Source of the DNA: Kribbella kalugense
Lineage (GTDB): Bacteria; Actinomycetota; Actinomycetes; Propionibacteriales; Kribbellaceae
Direction: 5' to 3'
NCBI RefSeq assembly: GCF_004365875.1
Contig: NZ_SODF01000001.1
Span: forward strand, 2,294,001 to 2,358,000
Length of the DNA stretch: 64,000 nt
Below are positions 1 to 8,951 of this stretch, piece by piece (the first letter of the stretch is position 1; the number at the start of each line of letters is the position of its first letter). The notes under the pieces were generated by a model that was given only the letters and a program-made list of their open reading frames with translations, was not told the DNA's origin and ran no database searches. A program made the translations under genes and the position numbers.

Positions 1-225
1 CTTCCAGGTCTCGCGGGTGCGCTTCGACGGCGAGCACAGGACCAGGTCCGCTTCGATGCCTTGGGCAACGAGATAGCGGCCGGCCGCGCTGGCGTCGGCA
101 CGGCCGCGATCGGCCAGCGGTCGGTCGAAGTCCGGCGACTGGGGCATCGACTCCGGTGGCACCGCCTTGGCGTGCCGGAGCAGGACGAGAGTGCGGTCGA
201 TCAGCAGGTCCGACGGGTCAGCCAT
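1..225 (-). CDS. SixA-type phosphohistidine phosphatase (3' end outside window)
   Basis: The 75 visible N-terminal residues run from an ATG at 223-225 off the left edge of the window. Near residue 13 the string LVLLRHAKA holds the catalytic RHx motif of the histidine phosphatase superfamily. Further on, CSPSKRTRETW matches the second conserved block of SixA-like phosphatases, which remove phosphate from histidine or small phosphoesters. The start lies four bases after the metF stop, so it is probably the second gene of a metF operon. No substrate can be inferred from this fragment, and the C-terminal catalytic histidine is not visible. Confidence 0.8.
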   Translation of the reverse strand, partial: MADPSDLLIDRTLVLLRHAKAVPPESMPQSPDFDRPLADRGRADASAAGRYLVAQGIEADLVLCSPSKRTRETWK

Positions 226-229
226 TGCG

Positions 230-1147
230 TCAGGATACGACCGATGACGTGAGGTTCAGGAAGACCTGTCGGGTTGCTGTGGATCTGTTCAAGGTAATGA
301 AATGAATGCCCGGTGCTCCGCCGGCCAGCAGGCGTTCGCACAGCTCGGTCGCGAGCTCGATACCGACCTCGCGGACTGCCGTCGGCTCGTCCTCGACGGC
401 GAGCAGCCGATCGGTGACGGCCGTCGGCAACGCCATACCGGTCAGCTCGGCCATCCGCTGGATCTGCTTGATGTTGGTGACCGGCATGATGCCCGGCAGC
501 ACCGGCATGTCGCAGCCGAGCGCCGCGGCCCGATCGACCAGCCGGAAGTAGTCGTCGGCGCCGAAGAACATCTGGGTGATCGCGTAGTCGGCGCCGGCCT
601 GTGACTTGGCGGCGAGCACCTGCGCGTCCGCCTCCAGCGAAGCCGCCTCCGGATGCTTGTCCGGGAAGGCGGCGACACCGACGCAGAAGTCGCCGAGGGA
701 CCGGATCAGCTCGACCAGCTCGACCGCGTGGTTCAGGCCCTCAGGGTGCGCGACCCAGGGCTGGTTCGGTCCGCCGGGCGGGTCGCCGCGGAGCGCGAGC
801 ATGTTGCGTACGCCGGCGCCGGCATACGCACCGACCACCGAACGCAGCTCGTCGCGGGAGTGCGCGACGCAGGTCAGGTGACCGAGCGGAGTGAGGGACG
901 TGTCCTGCGCAACCCGCTCGGTGACCCGGATCGTGCCGTCCCGAGTCGTCCCGCCGGCGCCGTACGTGATCGAGACGAAGGTCGGCCGCAGCTGCTCGAT
1001 CTCACGGATCGACCGCCACAGCACCTCCTCGGCCTCGGGCGTCTTCGGTGGGAAGAACTCGAACGAGAAGGACCGGTCTCCGGACGCGAGCAGCTCACGG
1101 ATCGTCGGCGTACCGCCGGGAAGCGTCGAGGGAAGACCATTGGCCAT
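230..1147 (-). CDS. metF: methylenetetrahydrofolate reductase
   Basis: This 305-residue protein has the size and motifs of a prokaryotic MetF TIM barrel. It has FSFEFFPPK near the N-terminus (the conserved FFPPK strand), an ALRGDPP loop, AFPDKHPEA, and the ITQMFF / PGIMP segments that line the FAD and folate site. It reduces 5,10-methylene-THF to 5-methyl-THF for methionine synthesis in the cytoplasm. I chose the ATG at 1147; the open frame extends upstream but that part is antisense to the divergent prenyl synthase. A SixA-like gene follows four bases downstream. Confidence 0.95.
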   Translation of the reverse strand: MANGLPSTLPGGTPTIRELLASGDRSFSFEFFPPKTPEAEEVLWRSIREIEQLRPTFVSITYGAGGTTRDGTIRVTERVAQDTSLTPLGHLTCVAHSRDELRSVVGAYAGAGVRNMLALRGDPPGGPNQPWVAHPEGLNHAVELVELIRSLGDFCVGVAAFPDKHPEAASLEADAQVLAAKSQAGADYAITQMFFGADDYFRLVDRAAALGCDMPVLPGIMPVTNIKQIQRMAELTGMALPTAVTDRLLAVEDEPTAVREVGIELATELCERLLAGGAPGIHFITLNRSTATRQVFLNLTSSVVS

Positions 1148-1205
1148 GCCGCTCAGGTTACCCGCGGTGGCCCTTCCCGTCAGCCCACCGACTACGCTCC
1201 GAGAC

Positions 1206-2276
1206 GTGGATGGCGATGTGGACATTGCGGCCGAGGTCCAGCGGGCGCTGAGCGGGTTCCTCGACCGGCAGGAGGAGCGGCTGGCGGCGATCGGGCCGGA
1301 GCTGTCCGAGCAGGTGCAGGCCGCGCGGGACGCGACCAGCGGCGGCAAGCGGCTGCGTCCGTCCTTCTGTTACTGGGGTTTCCGGGCCGCGGGCGGTGAT
1401 CCGGCGCTGCCGATTCTGACCGCCGCGGCGAGCCTGGAGATGCTGCACGTCAGCGCCCTGGTCCACGACGACGTGATGGATTCTTCCGACGTACGCCGGG
1501 GTGCACCGGCTGCTCATCGCCGGTTCGAGGCCTTGCAGCGTGAGCGGGCCGAGAAGACCGGGCATGGTGCTGATCCGGTCGGTTTCGGAATTGGTGCGGC
1601 GATCCTGCTCGGGGATCTGTGTCTGATCTGGGCCGACGAGCTGCTCCACACCTCCGGATTCGACGCGGCTGCCTTGGCGCGAGCCGAGCAGTACTTCGAC
1701 GCGGTCCGGGTCGAAGTGACGGCTGGGCAGTACCTCGATCTGCTCGCGCAGGCGAGTGGTGAGTCGGACATGGATCTGGCCCTGCGAGTACTGCGGTACA
1801 AGTCGGCGACGTACACGATCGAGCGGCCGCTGCATGTCGGGGCGGCGTTGGCCGGGGCGGACTCGCGGTTGATCTCGGCGCTGTCGGGTTATGGGCTGCC
1901 GTTGGGCGAGGCGTTCCAGTTGCGGGACGATCTGCTCGGTGTGTTCGGTGATCCGGCGCTGACGGGCAAGCCGGCCGGGGACGATCTCCGCGAGGGCAAG
2001 CGGACGGTTCTGATCGCGTACGCGATCGACCACGCGTCGCAGGTCCAGCTGTCCGAGTTCAACCGGCTGTTCGGTCGTCCGGACCTCGACGACGACGAGA
2101 TCCAGCTGCTGCGCGAGATCCTCCAGGACTCCCGCGCCGTACAGGCTTGCGAAGACCTGATCACCAACCGGACCGAGGACGCGCTCGATTCACTCGACCG
2201 GGCTCAGCTCGCCGACGATACGACTCGCAAGGCCCTGACCGACCTGGCCATCGCAGCGACCTCGCGCCAGGTCTAG
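1206..2276 (+). CDS. polyprenyl (geranylgeranyl-type) diphosphate synthase
   Basis: A 356-residue trans-isoprenyl diphosphate synthase. The first aspartate-rich motif is DDVMD at residues 88-92, preceded by the LVH of these enzymes, and the second is DDLLG at 241-245. GGKRLRP near residue 48 binds the diphosphate. It condenses isopentenyl diphosphate onto an allylic primer, and chain length cannot be read with confidence. The GTG at 1206 is preferred (a GTG at 1218 is also possible). It diverges from metF over 58 bp, so both promoters must share that space. The 3' end overlaps the HTH gene on the other strand by four bases. Confidence 0.93.
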   Translation: MDGDVDIAAEVQRALSGFLDRQEERLAAIGPELSEQVQAARDATSGGKRLRPSFCYWGFRAAGGDPALPILTAAASLEMLHVSALVHDDVMDSSDVRRGAPAAHRRFEALQRERAEKTGHGADPVGFGIGAAILLGDLCLIWADELLHTSGFDAAALARAEQYFDAVRVEVTAGQYLDLLAQASGESDMDLALRVLRYKSATYTIERPLHVGAALAGADSRLISALSGYGLPLGEAFQLRDDLLGVFGDPALTGKPAGDDLREGKRTVLIAYAIDHASQVQLSEFNRLFGRPDLDDDEIQLLREILQDSRAVQACEDLITNRTEDALDSLDRAQLADDTTRKALTDLAIAATSRQV

Positions 2277-2692
2277 TCGTCGGCCAGTAAGGCGATGAGG
2301 CGGAGAAGCTCGGCTGTGGCCGGAAGGTTGCCGAGGATGATGACTTTGAGGACGGCTCGGTCCTCGTCGTAGATGGTTTCGGCCTTCAGGTGGACGGCTT
2401 CCGGCTGGTTGAGGGCGCCGAGGATGTGGGTGCTGATGCGGTCCGCGGTGGCGCGGTCGACGGCGTCGATGTGGACGATGCTGGAGGCCTCGACATGCCT
2501 GCTGGACCGGTCGACGTCGATGACGGCAGTGGGGGTGCCGGTGAATGCCTCGAGGTCCTCGCGGGTGATGCGGTACTGCTTGCCGATCCGCACGGCCTTG
2601 AGCCGCCCGTCGCGGACGTAGTTCCGGATCGTGCGGACGTGCAGACCGAGCCGGTTCGCCACCTGCTCGACCGAGTACAGCTCCTGAGCCAT
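2273..2692 (-). CDS. excisionase/MerR-type helix-turn-helix DNA-binding protein
   Basis: A 139-residue protein with an N-terminal winged HTH of the excisionase/MerR type: YSVEQVANRLG, then VRTIRNYVRDGRLKAVRIGKQ, then YRITREDLEAF, which covers the recognition helix and wing. The rest has no DNA-binding look and may be a dimerisation or sensor domain. The start is the ATG at 2692; an in-frame GTG at 2698 is the alternative, and neither has a strong ribosome site. It diverges from the DUF4180 gene across an unusually AT-rich spacer, so it is a candidate regulator of that gene. Its ligand is unknown. Confidence 0.8.
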   Translation of the reverse strand: MAQELYSVEQVANRLGLHVRTIRNYVRDGRLKAVRIGKQYRITREDLEAFTGTPTAVIDVDRSSRHVEASSIVHIDAVDRATADRISTHILGALNQPEAVHLKAETIYDEDRAVLKVIILGNLPATAELLRLIALLADD

Positions 2693-2700
2693 GCCCACCA

Positions 2701-2769
2701 GGCTACGGCAGCTTCCTTAGAATTCCCTATAATTGGCTCGTTAGAGGCATTTAGGGTATTTTTAGGCAC
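2701..2769 (+). promoter_or_regulatory. AT-rich divergent promoter with TATAAT box and TTAG repeats
   Basis: This spacer is strikingly AT-rich for the genome. A perfect TATAAT lies at 2728-2733, about 36 bases before the DUF4180 ATG, with no good -35 match 17 bases upstream. Around it are repeated TTAG words (TTAGAATT, TTAGAGGCA, TTTAGGG, TTTTAGGCA) and an inverted CCCTA ... TAGGG pair at 2725-2729 and 2752-2756. This looks like an operator region for the adjacent HTH protein; that link is inference. Confidence 0.5.
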
Positions 2770-3123
2770 ATGGTTGAGCTGGCCGGCACCCGGGTGTTCG
2801 TGAGCGACACGGCAGTCGTCAACGAGAGCGACGCCGTACAACTCATCGTCGACGCGTACTACGCGCATCAGGCCGAGTGGATCGCGTTCATGCCGGAGCA
2901 GCTGGGTGGCGAGTTCTTCGAGCTGAAGACCGGTCGGGCCGGTGCGATCACCCAGAAGTTCGTCTCGTACCACATGGGGCTGGCGGTCGTCGGCGACATC
3001 TCTGCACGGGTCGCCGCGAGCAAGCCGCTGGCCGACTGGGTCCGGGAGAGCAACCGGGGCCGCAACCTGTTGTTCGCCAAGGATCTGGACGAACTGACCG
3101 AGCTCCTAAAGGACCGGCAGTGA
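2770..3123 (+). CDS. DUF4180 domain protein
   Basis: A 117-residue protein matching the DUF4180 family from memory: a short beta-rich start, an acidic helical centre with QLGGEFFELKTGRAGAITQKF, and an FLIFA-like C-terminal segment seen here as GRNLLFAKDLDELTELL. Function is unknown for the family; it is often next to small transcription regulators. Only a weak ribosome site (AGG three bases before the ATG) is visible, so translation may be inefficient. The last 18 bases overlap the end of the convergent barstar gene. Confidence 0.75.
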   Translation: MVELAGTRVFVSDTAVVNESDAVQLIVDAYYAHQAEWIAFMPEQLGGEFFELKTGRAGAITQKFVSYHMGLAVVGDISARVAASKPLADWVRESNRGRNLLFAKDLDELTELLKDRQ

Positions 3124-3540
3124 GCTGAGCAGGTCCGGTGTCTTCGCACCGGCCGGCTCATCGATGAGCACCCGGAGCTGACCGGAATTGGTCGTGTCCT
3201 CCGCGAAGATCTGCAGGGCGACGTCGACGGTGTCGTGGTCGTGCTCGAGCAGGTGCTGCAGACCGGTCCACAGGACGACCTCGGGCGAGCCGGTGGACCG
3301 ATCGCTGAGCGAGTCGGCCAGCGCGTCCCAGTTCCGGCCGAACCAGCGCGGCAGGTCGAACGCGGTCGCGCACAGGTCCAGAAACCCTGCCTTGTCGTGG
3401 ATCTCGCCGGTGTCGAGGTGTACGAACCCGAACCCCGCGGCGACTGCATCGCGGCGTACTTCGTCCACAGTTGCAGCGGACTGCCAGCGGTAGACGCCCG
3501 GCCGCAGCCCCTCCGCCAGCAACGCACGTAACCCACTCAT
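3106..3540 (-). CDS. barstar-family ribonuclease inhibitor
   Basis: A 144-residue barstar-domain protein. The segment LPRWFGRNWDALADSLSD matches the helix that plugs the active site of guanyl-specific ribonucleases, with the conserved N-W-D-A-L and the acidic residues that follow. The family binds and blocks barnase/RNase Sa-type enzymes inside the producing cell. It is directly downstream of a ribonuclease gene and overlaps it by four bases (ATGA), so toxin and inhibitor are translated together. It has no signal peptide, which fits a cytoplasmic immunity role. Its 3' end overlaps the DUF4180 gene. Confidence 0.9.
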   Translation of the reverse strand: MSGLRALLAEGLRPGVYRWQSAATVDEVRRDAVAAGFGFVHLDTGEIHDKAGFLDLCATAFDLPRWFGRNWDALADSLSDRSTGSPEVVLWTGLQHLLEHDHDTVDVALQIFAEDTTNSGQLRVLIDEPAGAKTPDLLSSLPVL

Positions 3541-3968
3541 GAAGTTCCCCCGTCTTCCGCGATCGTGCGGAAGGACTTGTAGTGATCGTCCGTGTAATAA
3601 CGCTCACCAGCGTTGCCGGTCACGATCCGGCGGGCACCACGGTCCTTCTCCCCCGGCGTCGTCACGGTGTACTCGTGGTAGTAGCCGCGGTCGTGCTTCG
3701 GCAGGATCTTCTCCAGGTTCCCGAACACCACACCGTCGCGGCTGTACGGGTACGGGCCGCCCTGGTCGATCAGCTTCAGCGTGTCCTGTGCCTCTTTCGG
3801 CATGTCGGCAACCGCGACGATCTTCAGGCCGCTGGCCGCATCGACGTCACTGGACGACCTGGTCTTCGTACTCGCGCTGCACCCGAACAGCGACGCCGCC
3901 AAAGTGATCACGAGCATGGCGATCACCACGATCGCCACGATCCGCGCGGCCTTCTGGTTGTTGATCAC
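3537..3968 (-). CDS. lipoprotein-anchored or secreted guanyl-specific ribonuclease (RNase Sa / barnase type)
   Basis: A 143-residue protein with an N-terminal hydrophobic segment ending in SLFGC (Cys30), either a lipobox or a membrane anchor. The mature domain follows the RNase Sa fold: [29 protein letters not shown] and [10 protein letters not shown]. All four catalytic positions of RNase Sa are present, as Glu99, Arg110, Arg114 and His129 by alignment from memory. It cleaves RNA after G. The start overlaps the thiE stop and the stop overlaps the barstar start, each by four bases, so it sits inside a thiE-led operon. Confidence 0.88.
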   Translation of the reverse strand: MINNQKAARIVAIVVIAMLVITLAASLFGCSASTKTRSSSDVDAASGLKIVAVADMPKEAQDTLKLIDQGGPYPYSRDGVVFGNLEKILPKHDRGYYHEYTVTTPGEKDRGARRIVTGNAGERYYTDDHYKSFRTIAEDGGTS

Positions 3969-4612
3969 CCGGCCTCCTGCAGACGCCGGACGAACTCGGC
4001 TGCCGCCGCACCCGGGTCATCGGCCGCAGTGATGGCGCGTACGACGACCACTCGCGTCGCACCTGCTTCCATCACCTCGTCCAGCCGTTCCAGGTCGATC
4101 CCACCGATCGCGAACCACGGCTTCGACTGACGGCGACCAGCGGCGTACGAGACCAGCTCCAGACCGGCAGCCTGACGCCCCGGCTTGGTCGGCGTCTCCC
4201 AGGTCGGCCCAACACAGAAGTAGTCCGACCCCTGCTCGGTCACCGCGGCGTTGACCTGACTGAACGTATGCGTCGAACGCCCGACGATCGGCCCGGGTCC
4301 GGTGATCGCCCGGGCGGCATGCACTGGCAGGTCACGCTGCCCCAGGTGCAGTACGTCGGCTCCGGCCGCGAACGCGATGTCCGCGCGGTCGTTGACTGCC
4401 AGCAGCTTGCCGTGCCGCTTGCACGCGTCCGCGAACACCTCCAGCGCGGCCAGCTCGTCGGCAGCCTCCATCTCCTTCTGCCGGAGCTGCACGATGTCCA
4501 CGCCACCAGCCAGCGCGGCGTCCAGGAACTGCTCGAGATCACCCTGCTTCTCGCGTGCGTCCGTGCATAGGTAGAGCCGAGCAGCGTCCAGGCGGTCGGT
4601 GTGGTCAGTCAC
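3965..4612 (-). CDS. thiE: thiamine phosphate synthase
   Basis: A 215-residue TIM-barrel enzyme that joins HMP diphosphate and thiazole phosphate to give thiamine phosphate. Diagnostic segments are [43 protein letters not shown] (phosphate/substrate loop) and AIGGI. I chose the GTG at 4612 because the protein then begins just before the first strand. An upstream ATG at 4666 would run into thiO. It diverges from thiO over 42 bp, and no TPP riboswitch fits in that space. It is the first gene of an operon with the ribonuclease and barstar genes. Confidence 0.92.
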   Translation of the reverse strand: MTDHTDRLDAARLYLCTDAREKQGDLEQFLDAALAGGVDIVQLRQKEMEAADELAALEVFADACKRHGKLLAVNDRADIAFAAGADVLHLGQRDLPVHAARAITGPGPIVGRSTHTFSQVNAAVTEQGSDYFCVGPTWETPTKPGRQAAGLELVSYAAGRRQSKPWFAIGGIDLERLDEVMEAGATRVVVVRAITAADDPGAAAAEFVRRLQEAG

Positions 4613-4654
4613 AAGCCAAAGCCTGCCATGCCCACCAGAAGTAGGCTTTACGGC

Positions 4655-5794
4655 ATGCCTGAGCACACATCAGATGTGGTTGTCATCGGTGCCGGGCTGA
4701 TTGGTCTGGCGACTGCTTGGCGGCTTGCTGCCGACGGTGTTCAGGTGACTATTTGTGACCCCACGCCCGGCTCCCAGACCTCCAACGTCGCGGCCGGCAT
4801 GCTCGCGCCGGTCACCGAGGTGGAGTACGGCGAGGATGAGCTGCTGGCCCTCAACCTGGCCTCTGTCGACGCCTGGCCCACATTCGCCGCCGAGCTCGAG
4901 GAACTAACCGGACTCTCCGCGGGTCTCCACCGGACCGGCACCCTGTCGGTCGCGTACGACGTCGACGACGCAGCTGCTCTCCGCCGGCTTGCTGACTACC
5001 AGCGGCGGCTCGGGCTCGAGGTGGAGGAGCTGTCCGGTCGCGACGCCCGTCGTCGCGAACCACTGCTCGCCACTGGCGTCTCCGGCGGCGTTTGGGTTCC
5101 CGGTGACCACTCCGTCGACAACAGGCAGGCAGTCGCCGCCCTCCTCCGCGCAGTCGACCTGTCCGGCGTCCAGCTCATCCGCGAACGCGTGGCTCACGTG
5201 ATCACCTCCGGTACGACGGCTGTCGGCGTACAGCTCGAGAACGGCGACGCCGTGCATGCCGGTCACGTCATCGCTGCGACTGGACCGTGGTCGTCGCAGT
5301 TGGCCGGCGTACCCGAGGAGTTCCGGGCGCCGGTGCGACCGGTGAAGGGCGAGGTGCTCCGACTGCGAGTGCCAGAGGCCTACCGCCCTGCACTTCGGCA
5401 TACCGTCCGAGCAACTGCCCGCGGCTTCTCTGTCTATCTCGTACCGCGACCAGGTGGCGAGATCGTGGTCGGCGCGACCACTACCGAGCTCGGCTACGAC
5501 ACTCGAGTGCTGGCCGGCGGTGTGTTCGCGCTGCTGCGCGACGCTCGGACCGTCCTGCCGATCACCGACGAGCTCGAGCTGGTCGAAGCGATCGCGGGCC
5601 TCCGACCGGCCACACCGGACAACGCGCCGGTGCTCGGTCCGTCCGGGCTAGATCGGTTGCTCTGGGCAACCGGCCACTACCGGAACGGCGTGCTGCTGAC
5701 ACCGGTGACCGCACAGCTGCTGGCCGACACCGTGCGTACCGGCACCCTGCCGGACCTCGGAAAACCCTTCCTCGCCAGCCGGTTCGGGCACTGA
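4655..5794 (+). CDS. thiO: glycine oxidase ThiO
   Basis: A 379-residue FAD-dependent amine oxidase. The dinucleotide-binding motif GAGLIG is near residue 13, followed by an aspartate-ended second strand. [10 protein letters not shown] is the typical ThiO flavin loop, and [13 protein letters not shown] with [11 protein letters not shown] makes up the C-terminal FAD site. It oxidises glycine to iminoglycine for thiazole synthesis. The start is the ATG at 4655. It diverges from thiE, as in other actinobacteria, but thiS, thiG and thiF do not follow it here. They must be elsewhere if the pathway is complete. Confidence 0.92.
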   Translation: MPEHTSDVVVIGAGLIGLATAWRLAADGVQVTICDPTPGSQTSNVAAGMLAPVTEVEYGEDELLALNLASVDAWPTFAAELEELTGLSAGLHRTGTLSVAYDVDDAAALRRLADYQRRLGLEVEELSGRDARRREPLLATGVSGGVWVPGDHSVDNRQAVAALLRAVDLSGVQLIRERVAHVITSGTTAVGVQLENGDAVHAGHVIAATGPWSSQLAGVPEEFRAPVRPVKGEVLRLRVPEAYRPALRHTVRATARGFSVYLVPRPGGEIVVGATTTELGYDTRVLAGGVFALLRDARTVLPITDELELVEAIAGLRPATPDNAPVLGPSGLDRLLWATGHYRNGVLLTPVTAQLLADTVRTGTLPDLGKPFLASRFGH

Positions 5795-5962
5795 CTCACA
5801 GTTGCCCGCAGCAACCGGAATGCTTGTGAAAGACAACAATGTAGTTCAGGCTTGAATTGTAAACATTGCATTACAGGCGTAACACGCACCCCATGGTCCC
5901 CTGTTGTCACATCCGTACCAGCGCTTACGGTCGACAGGACGTCAGACGGGGAGATGGTTGCT
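5795..5962 (+). promoter_or_regulatory. leader of the LysM/transglycosylase gene
   Basis: The 168 bases between thiO and the LysM gene contain an AT-rich stretch with TGTAA at 5858-5862, TTACA at 5871-5875 and GTAACA at 5879-5884. It could be a promoter or a regulator site. The GTAAC-like words resemble MtrA sites of actinobacterial wall genes, but that is only a resemblance. A long structured leader such as a c-di-AMP riboswitch was looked for and not recognised. Confidence 0.3.
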
Positions 5963-6907
5963 ATGCACAAGGTCCTACGAGTGCTGAGCGGACTCGCCGT
6001 ACCGGTGCTGGCCGCGGCCGTGATCACGGCCGGCGCACCCGGGTTCGGCGGCTACAAGGTCAAACAAGGTGACACCCTCAGCCTCATCGCCGACCGCTAC
6101 GGCACGTCGGTCAAGACACTGGTCGCATTGAACAAGCTGCCCGGCAACGGCAACGCGATCTACGCGGGCGAGGTCTTGAGAGTGCCCGGCAAGACCACTA
6201 CGACAGCCCCGGCGAAGCGTTCTCAGCTCGGCCGGGTGACGTACGTCGTCAAGCGCGGCGACACGATCTCCGGGATCGCGAAGCGGTTCAAGTGCTCCCA
6301 GGCCAACCTGCGCGCCGCGAACGGACTCAAGTCCGGCGACCGCATCTACGCGGGCAAGCCGCTCCAGGTCCCGGTGAAGCTGCACCCGAAGAAGCCGAAG
6401 GCGCGGACCGACAACACCTTCGCCGGCCGCACGTACGCCGACCACATCGTCGCCCAGGCCAACCGCAACCGGGCGATCCTGAAGAAGCGCAAACTGCCGA
6501 CCCGGTCGCAAATGCGGTCACTGATCGTCACCACCTCGAAGCGGTACGGCGTCGACCCGCAGCTCGCACTCGCGGTCAGCTGGCAGGAGTCCGGCTGGAA
6601 GCAGCGGGTCGTCTCCCCCGCCAACGCGATCGGCACGATGCAGGTGATCCCGTCGACCGGCAAGTTCGCCTCGAGCATCGTCGGCCGGAAGCTGGACCTG
6701 CTCAAGCCGCAGGACAACGTCACCGCCGGAGTCGTCCTACTCAGCCGCCTGACCGGTGCGGCCCGACTGGACCTCGCGGTCGCCGGGTACTACCAGGGTC
6801 TCGGCGGAGTGAAGAAGAACGGTGTGTACCCGGACACGAAGCTCTACGTGAAGAACGTGCTCCGGATCAAGGGCCAGCTGGAACGCGGGTGGGACCCTCT
6901 GCGGTGA
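5963..6907 (+). CDS. secreted LysM-repeat lytic transglycosylase-like protein
   Basis: A 314-residue exported protein. A hydrophobic signal sequence covers roughly residues 5-28. Two LysM peptidoglycan-binding modules follow, at about 31-74 (starting [13 protein letters not shown]) and 94-137 ([13 protein letters not shown]). A basic linker leads to a C-terminal SLT/goose-lysozyme-like domain with the catalytic glutamate in WQESGWK near residue 208, then [10 protein letters not shown]. It probably cleaves peptidoglycan glycan strands outside the membrane. The ATG at 5963 is preferred over 5954 because GGAG at 5950-5953 is then correctly spaced. The PASTA kinase follows 72 bases on, which fits a wall-metabolism neighbourhood. 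Confidence 0.88.
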   Translation: MHKVLRVLSGLAVPVLAAAVITAGAPGFGGYKVKQGDTLSLIADRYGTSVKTLVALNKLPGNGNAIYAGEVLRVPGKTTTTAPAKRSQLGRVTYVVKRGDTISGIAKRFKCSQANLRAANGLKSGDRIYAGKPLQVPVKLHPKKPKARTDNTFAGRTYADHIVAQANRNRAILKKRKLPTRSQMRSLIVTTSKRYGVDPQLALAVSWQESGWKQRVVSPANAIGTMQVIPSTGKFASSIVGRKLDLLKPQDNVTAGVVLLSRLTGAARLDLAVAGYYQGLGGVKKNGVYPDTKLYVKNVLRIKGQLERGWDPLR

Positions 6908-6979
6908 GCCTGGCCCAGTCACGCTGAGGCGTTATCTACACTCTCTGAGCAGAACGTTTGGAGAGGCGGCTCACCGCAA

Positions 6980-8917
6980 GTGACGGATGACGTGGACATG
7001 CAGGTCAGCGACCGCCTCGTCGGGCGTGTGCTCGACGGTCGCTACCGTGTGGACGCGCGGGTCGCGAAGGGCGGTATGGCCACCGTCTACCGGGCCCTCG
7101 ACACCCGGCTGGACCGGACCGTCGCACTCAAGGTGATGCATGACGGGCTCGGTGACGACGCCCAGTTCGCCCGCCGGTTCGTGGCGGAGGCCCGGGCCGC
7201 GGCCCGCCTCTCGAACCCAAATGTGGTGGCCGTCTTCGATCAGGGCGACGACGACGGCACGCTGTTCCTGGCAATGGAGTACGTGCCGGGACGCACTCTG
7301 CGTGACGTCATCCGCGAGCAGGCACCGCTCTCCCCTGCCCGTGCGCTGGACCTGCTCACGCCGATCCTGTCCGCTTTGTCGGCTGCACACGACGCCGGCA
7401 TCGTGCATCGCGACATCAAGCCCGAGAACGTGCTGATCTCCGACAAGGGCGCGGTGAAGGTCGCCGACTTCGGTCTGGCCCGTGCGGTCAGCGCCAGCGG
7501 CAACACCGCCACCCAGGGCCTCCTGATGGGCACAGTGTCGTATCTGGCGCCGGAGCTGGTCACCGACGGCAGTGCGGACGCCCGCTCGGACGTGTACTCG
7601 GCCGGCATCGTCCTGTACGAGATGCTCACCGGCAACAAGCCACACTCCGGCGACACCCCGATCCAGGTCGCGTACGCACATGTCCACGCCGACGTACCCC
7701 CTCCATCGCTGGAGCAGCCCAGCATCCCGCCGTACGTCGATGCGCTCGTGCAGCGTGCGACTGCACGTGACCGGGACCTGCGGCCGACCGACGCGCGGGT
7801 GTTCAGCCGGCAGGTGCACCGGGTCCGCAGTGCGCTCGACGAAGGGCTGCCGGACGACCCCGAGCTGACCGGTGACCTCACTGTGCCGATCCACCAGATC
7901 CGGCAGGACAGCGGGTACGACGACGGCTATACGCGCGGAGAGCCCGAAACGCTCCGCCACGACACCATCGTCGTACCGGTGAATCAGGGCCGCCCTACTG
8001 GTGCTCCAGCAAAGCCTCAGCCACCAGAGCGGCGCCGAAGCCGCGGCCCGCTGGCACTGATCCTCATCCTGGCCGCCGCGATCGGCATCGGCACCGCAGC
8101 TTGGTACTACGGCATCCACCGCTACACGTCCACGCCGAATCTGGTCAGCATGGCTCCCGCGGCCGCAGCAGCGGAGGCGGAGAAGGCCGGTCTGCGCACC
8201 AGCCTCGACAACCAGGACTACTCCGAGGACGTCCGCCTAGGTGAGGTCATGCGGACCGACCCGGCCGCCGGCGACCGGATCCGCAAGAACGGTGATATCG
8301 GACTCACCGTTTCCAAGGGTCCCGAGCGCTACCGGGTGCCGCAGCTGGTCGGTCTGCAGCTGGACGCCGCACAGCAGGCGCTGTCGCCGATCAAGCTGGT
8401 CACCGGGCAGATCAGCGAGGTCTACAGCGAGACGGTGCCGCAGGGCCGGGTGATCGCGATCAGCCCGAAGTTCAACACGGTCGTCAAGCCGGGCGCTGCG
8501 GTCAACTTCGCCGTCAGCAAGGGCAAACGGCCCATCGCGGTGCCCGACTGGACCGGCAAGTCCTACCACGACGCCAGCAAGGCATTGCGCAAACTCGGCT
8601 TCACCGTCGGCCGCAGCACGCAGTACGACGAGAAGGTCGCCGAGGGCAACGTGATCAGCCAGACCCCGAACAGTGGCACGCTGTTCGCCAAGGACAAGGT
8701 CTCGCTGGTGGTGTCGCTCGGCCCGCCGCTGGTCGACGTACCGGACGTCAAGCGGAAGAGCACCGCGGACGCGCAGAAGCTGCTCACCGACGCGGGCTTC
8801 AAGGTGACGGTGCAGAAGGCGCCGTTCAACCTCGGCCTGAACATTGTCGCCGCGCAGAGCCCGAGCGCCGGCAAGAAGGCCCAGCCCGGGAGCACAGTCA
8901 TCATCACGGTGCTGTAG
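6980..8917 (+). CDS. PASTA-domain Ser/Thr protein kinase (PknB/Stk family)
   Basis: A 645-residue membrane kinase. The kinase domain covers about residues 14-280, with the glycine-rich loop, VALKVM lysine, HRDIKPEN at about 143-150 and the DFG at 163-165. A variable linker precedes one membrane helix at about 356-378. Outside the cell are four PASTA repeats starting near 383, 451, 518 and 585, which bind muropeptides or lipid II in this family. The start is a GTG at 6980 with GGAGAGG 13 bases upstream. The LysM gene just upstream and the prenyl synthase nearby suit a cell-wall role. An Rv2175c-like partner often found beside such kinases is not present here. Confidence 0.95.
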   Translation: MTDDVDMQVSDRLVGRVLDGRYRVDARVAKGGMATVYRALDTRLDRTVALKVMHDGLGDDAQFARRFVAEARAAARLSNPNVVAVFDQGDDDGTLFLAMEYVPGRTLRDVIREQAPLSPARALDLLTPILSALSAAHDAGIVHRDIKPENVLISDKGAVKVADFGLARAVSASGNTATQGLLMGTVSYLAPELVTDGSADARSDVYSAGIVLYEMLTGNKPHSGDTPIQVAYAHVHADVPPPSLEQPSIPPYVDALVQRATARDRDLRPTDARVFSRQVHRVRSALDEGLPDDPELTGDLTVPIHQIRQDSGYDDGYTRGEPETLRHDTIVVPVNQGRPTGAPAKPQPPERRRSRGPLALILILAAAIGIGTAAWYYGIHRYTSTPNLVSMAPAAAAAEAEKAGLRTSLDNQDYSEDVRLGEVMRTDPAAGDRIRKNGDIGLTVSKGPERYRVPQLVGLQLDAAQQALSPIKLVTGQISEVYSETVPQGRVIAISPKFNTVVKPGAAVNFAVSKGKRPIAVPDWTGKSYHDASKALRKLGFTVGRSTQYDEKVAEGNVISQTPNSGTLFAKDKVSLVVSLGPPLVDVPDVKRKSTADAQKLLTDAGFKVTVQKAPFNLGLNIVAAQSPSAGKKAQPGSTVIITVL

Positions 8918-8951
8918 GCCGTTTTGCCTTCTGTTGAAGGCGTCTGATGAG

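Noticed and set aside
4613..4654. TPP riboswitch between thiE and thiO
   Set aside because: Only 42 bases separate the genes, far too few for the roughly 100-base riboswitch.
5795..5962. c-di-AMP (ydaO) riboswitch before the LysM gene
   Set aside because: The class is common before such genes, but none of its conserved blocks could be recognised.
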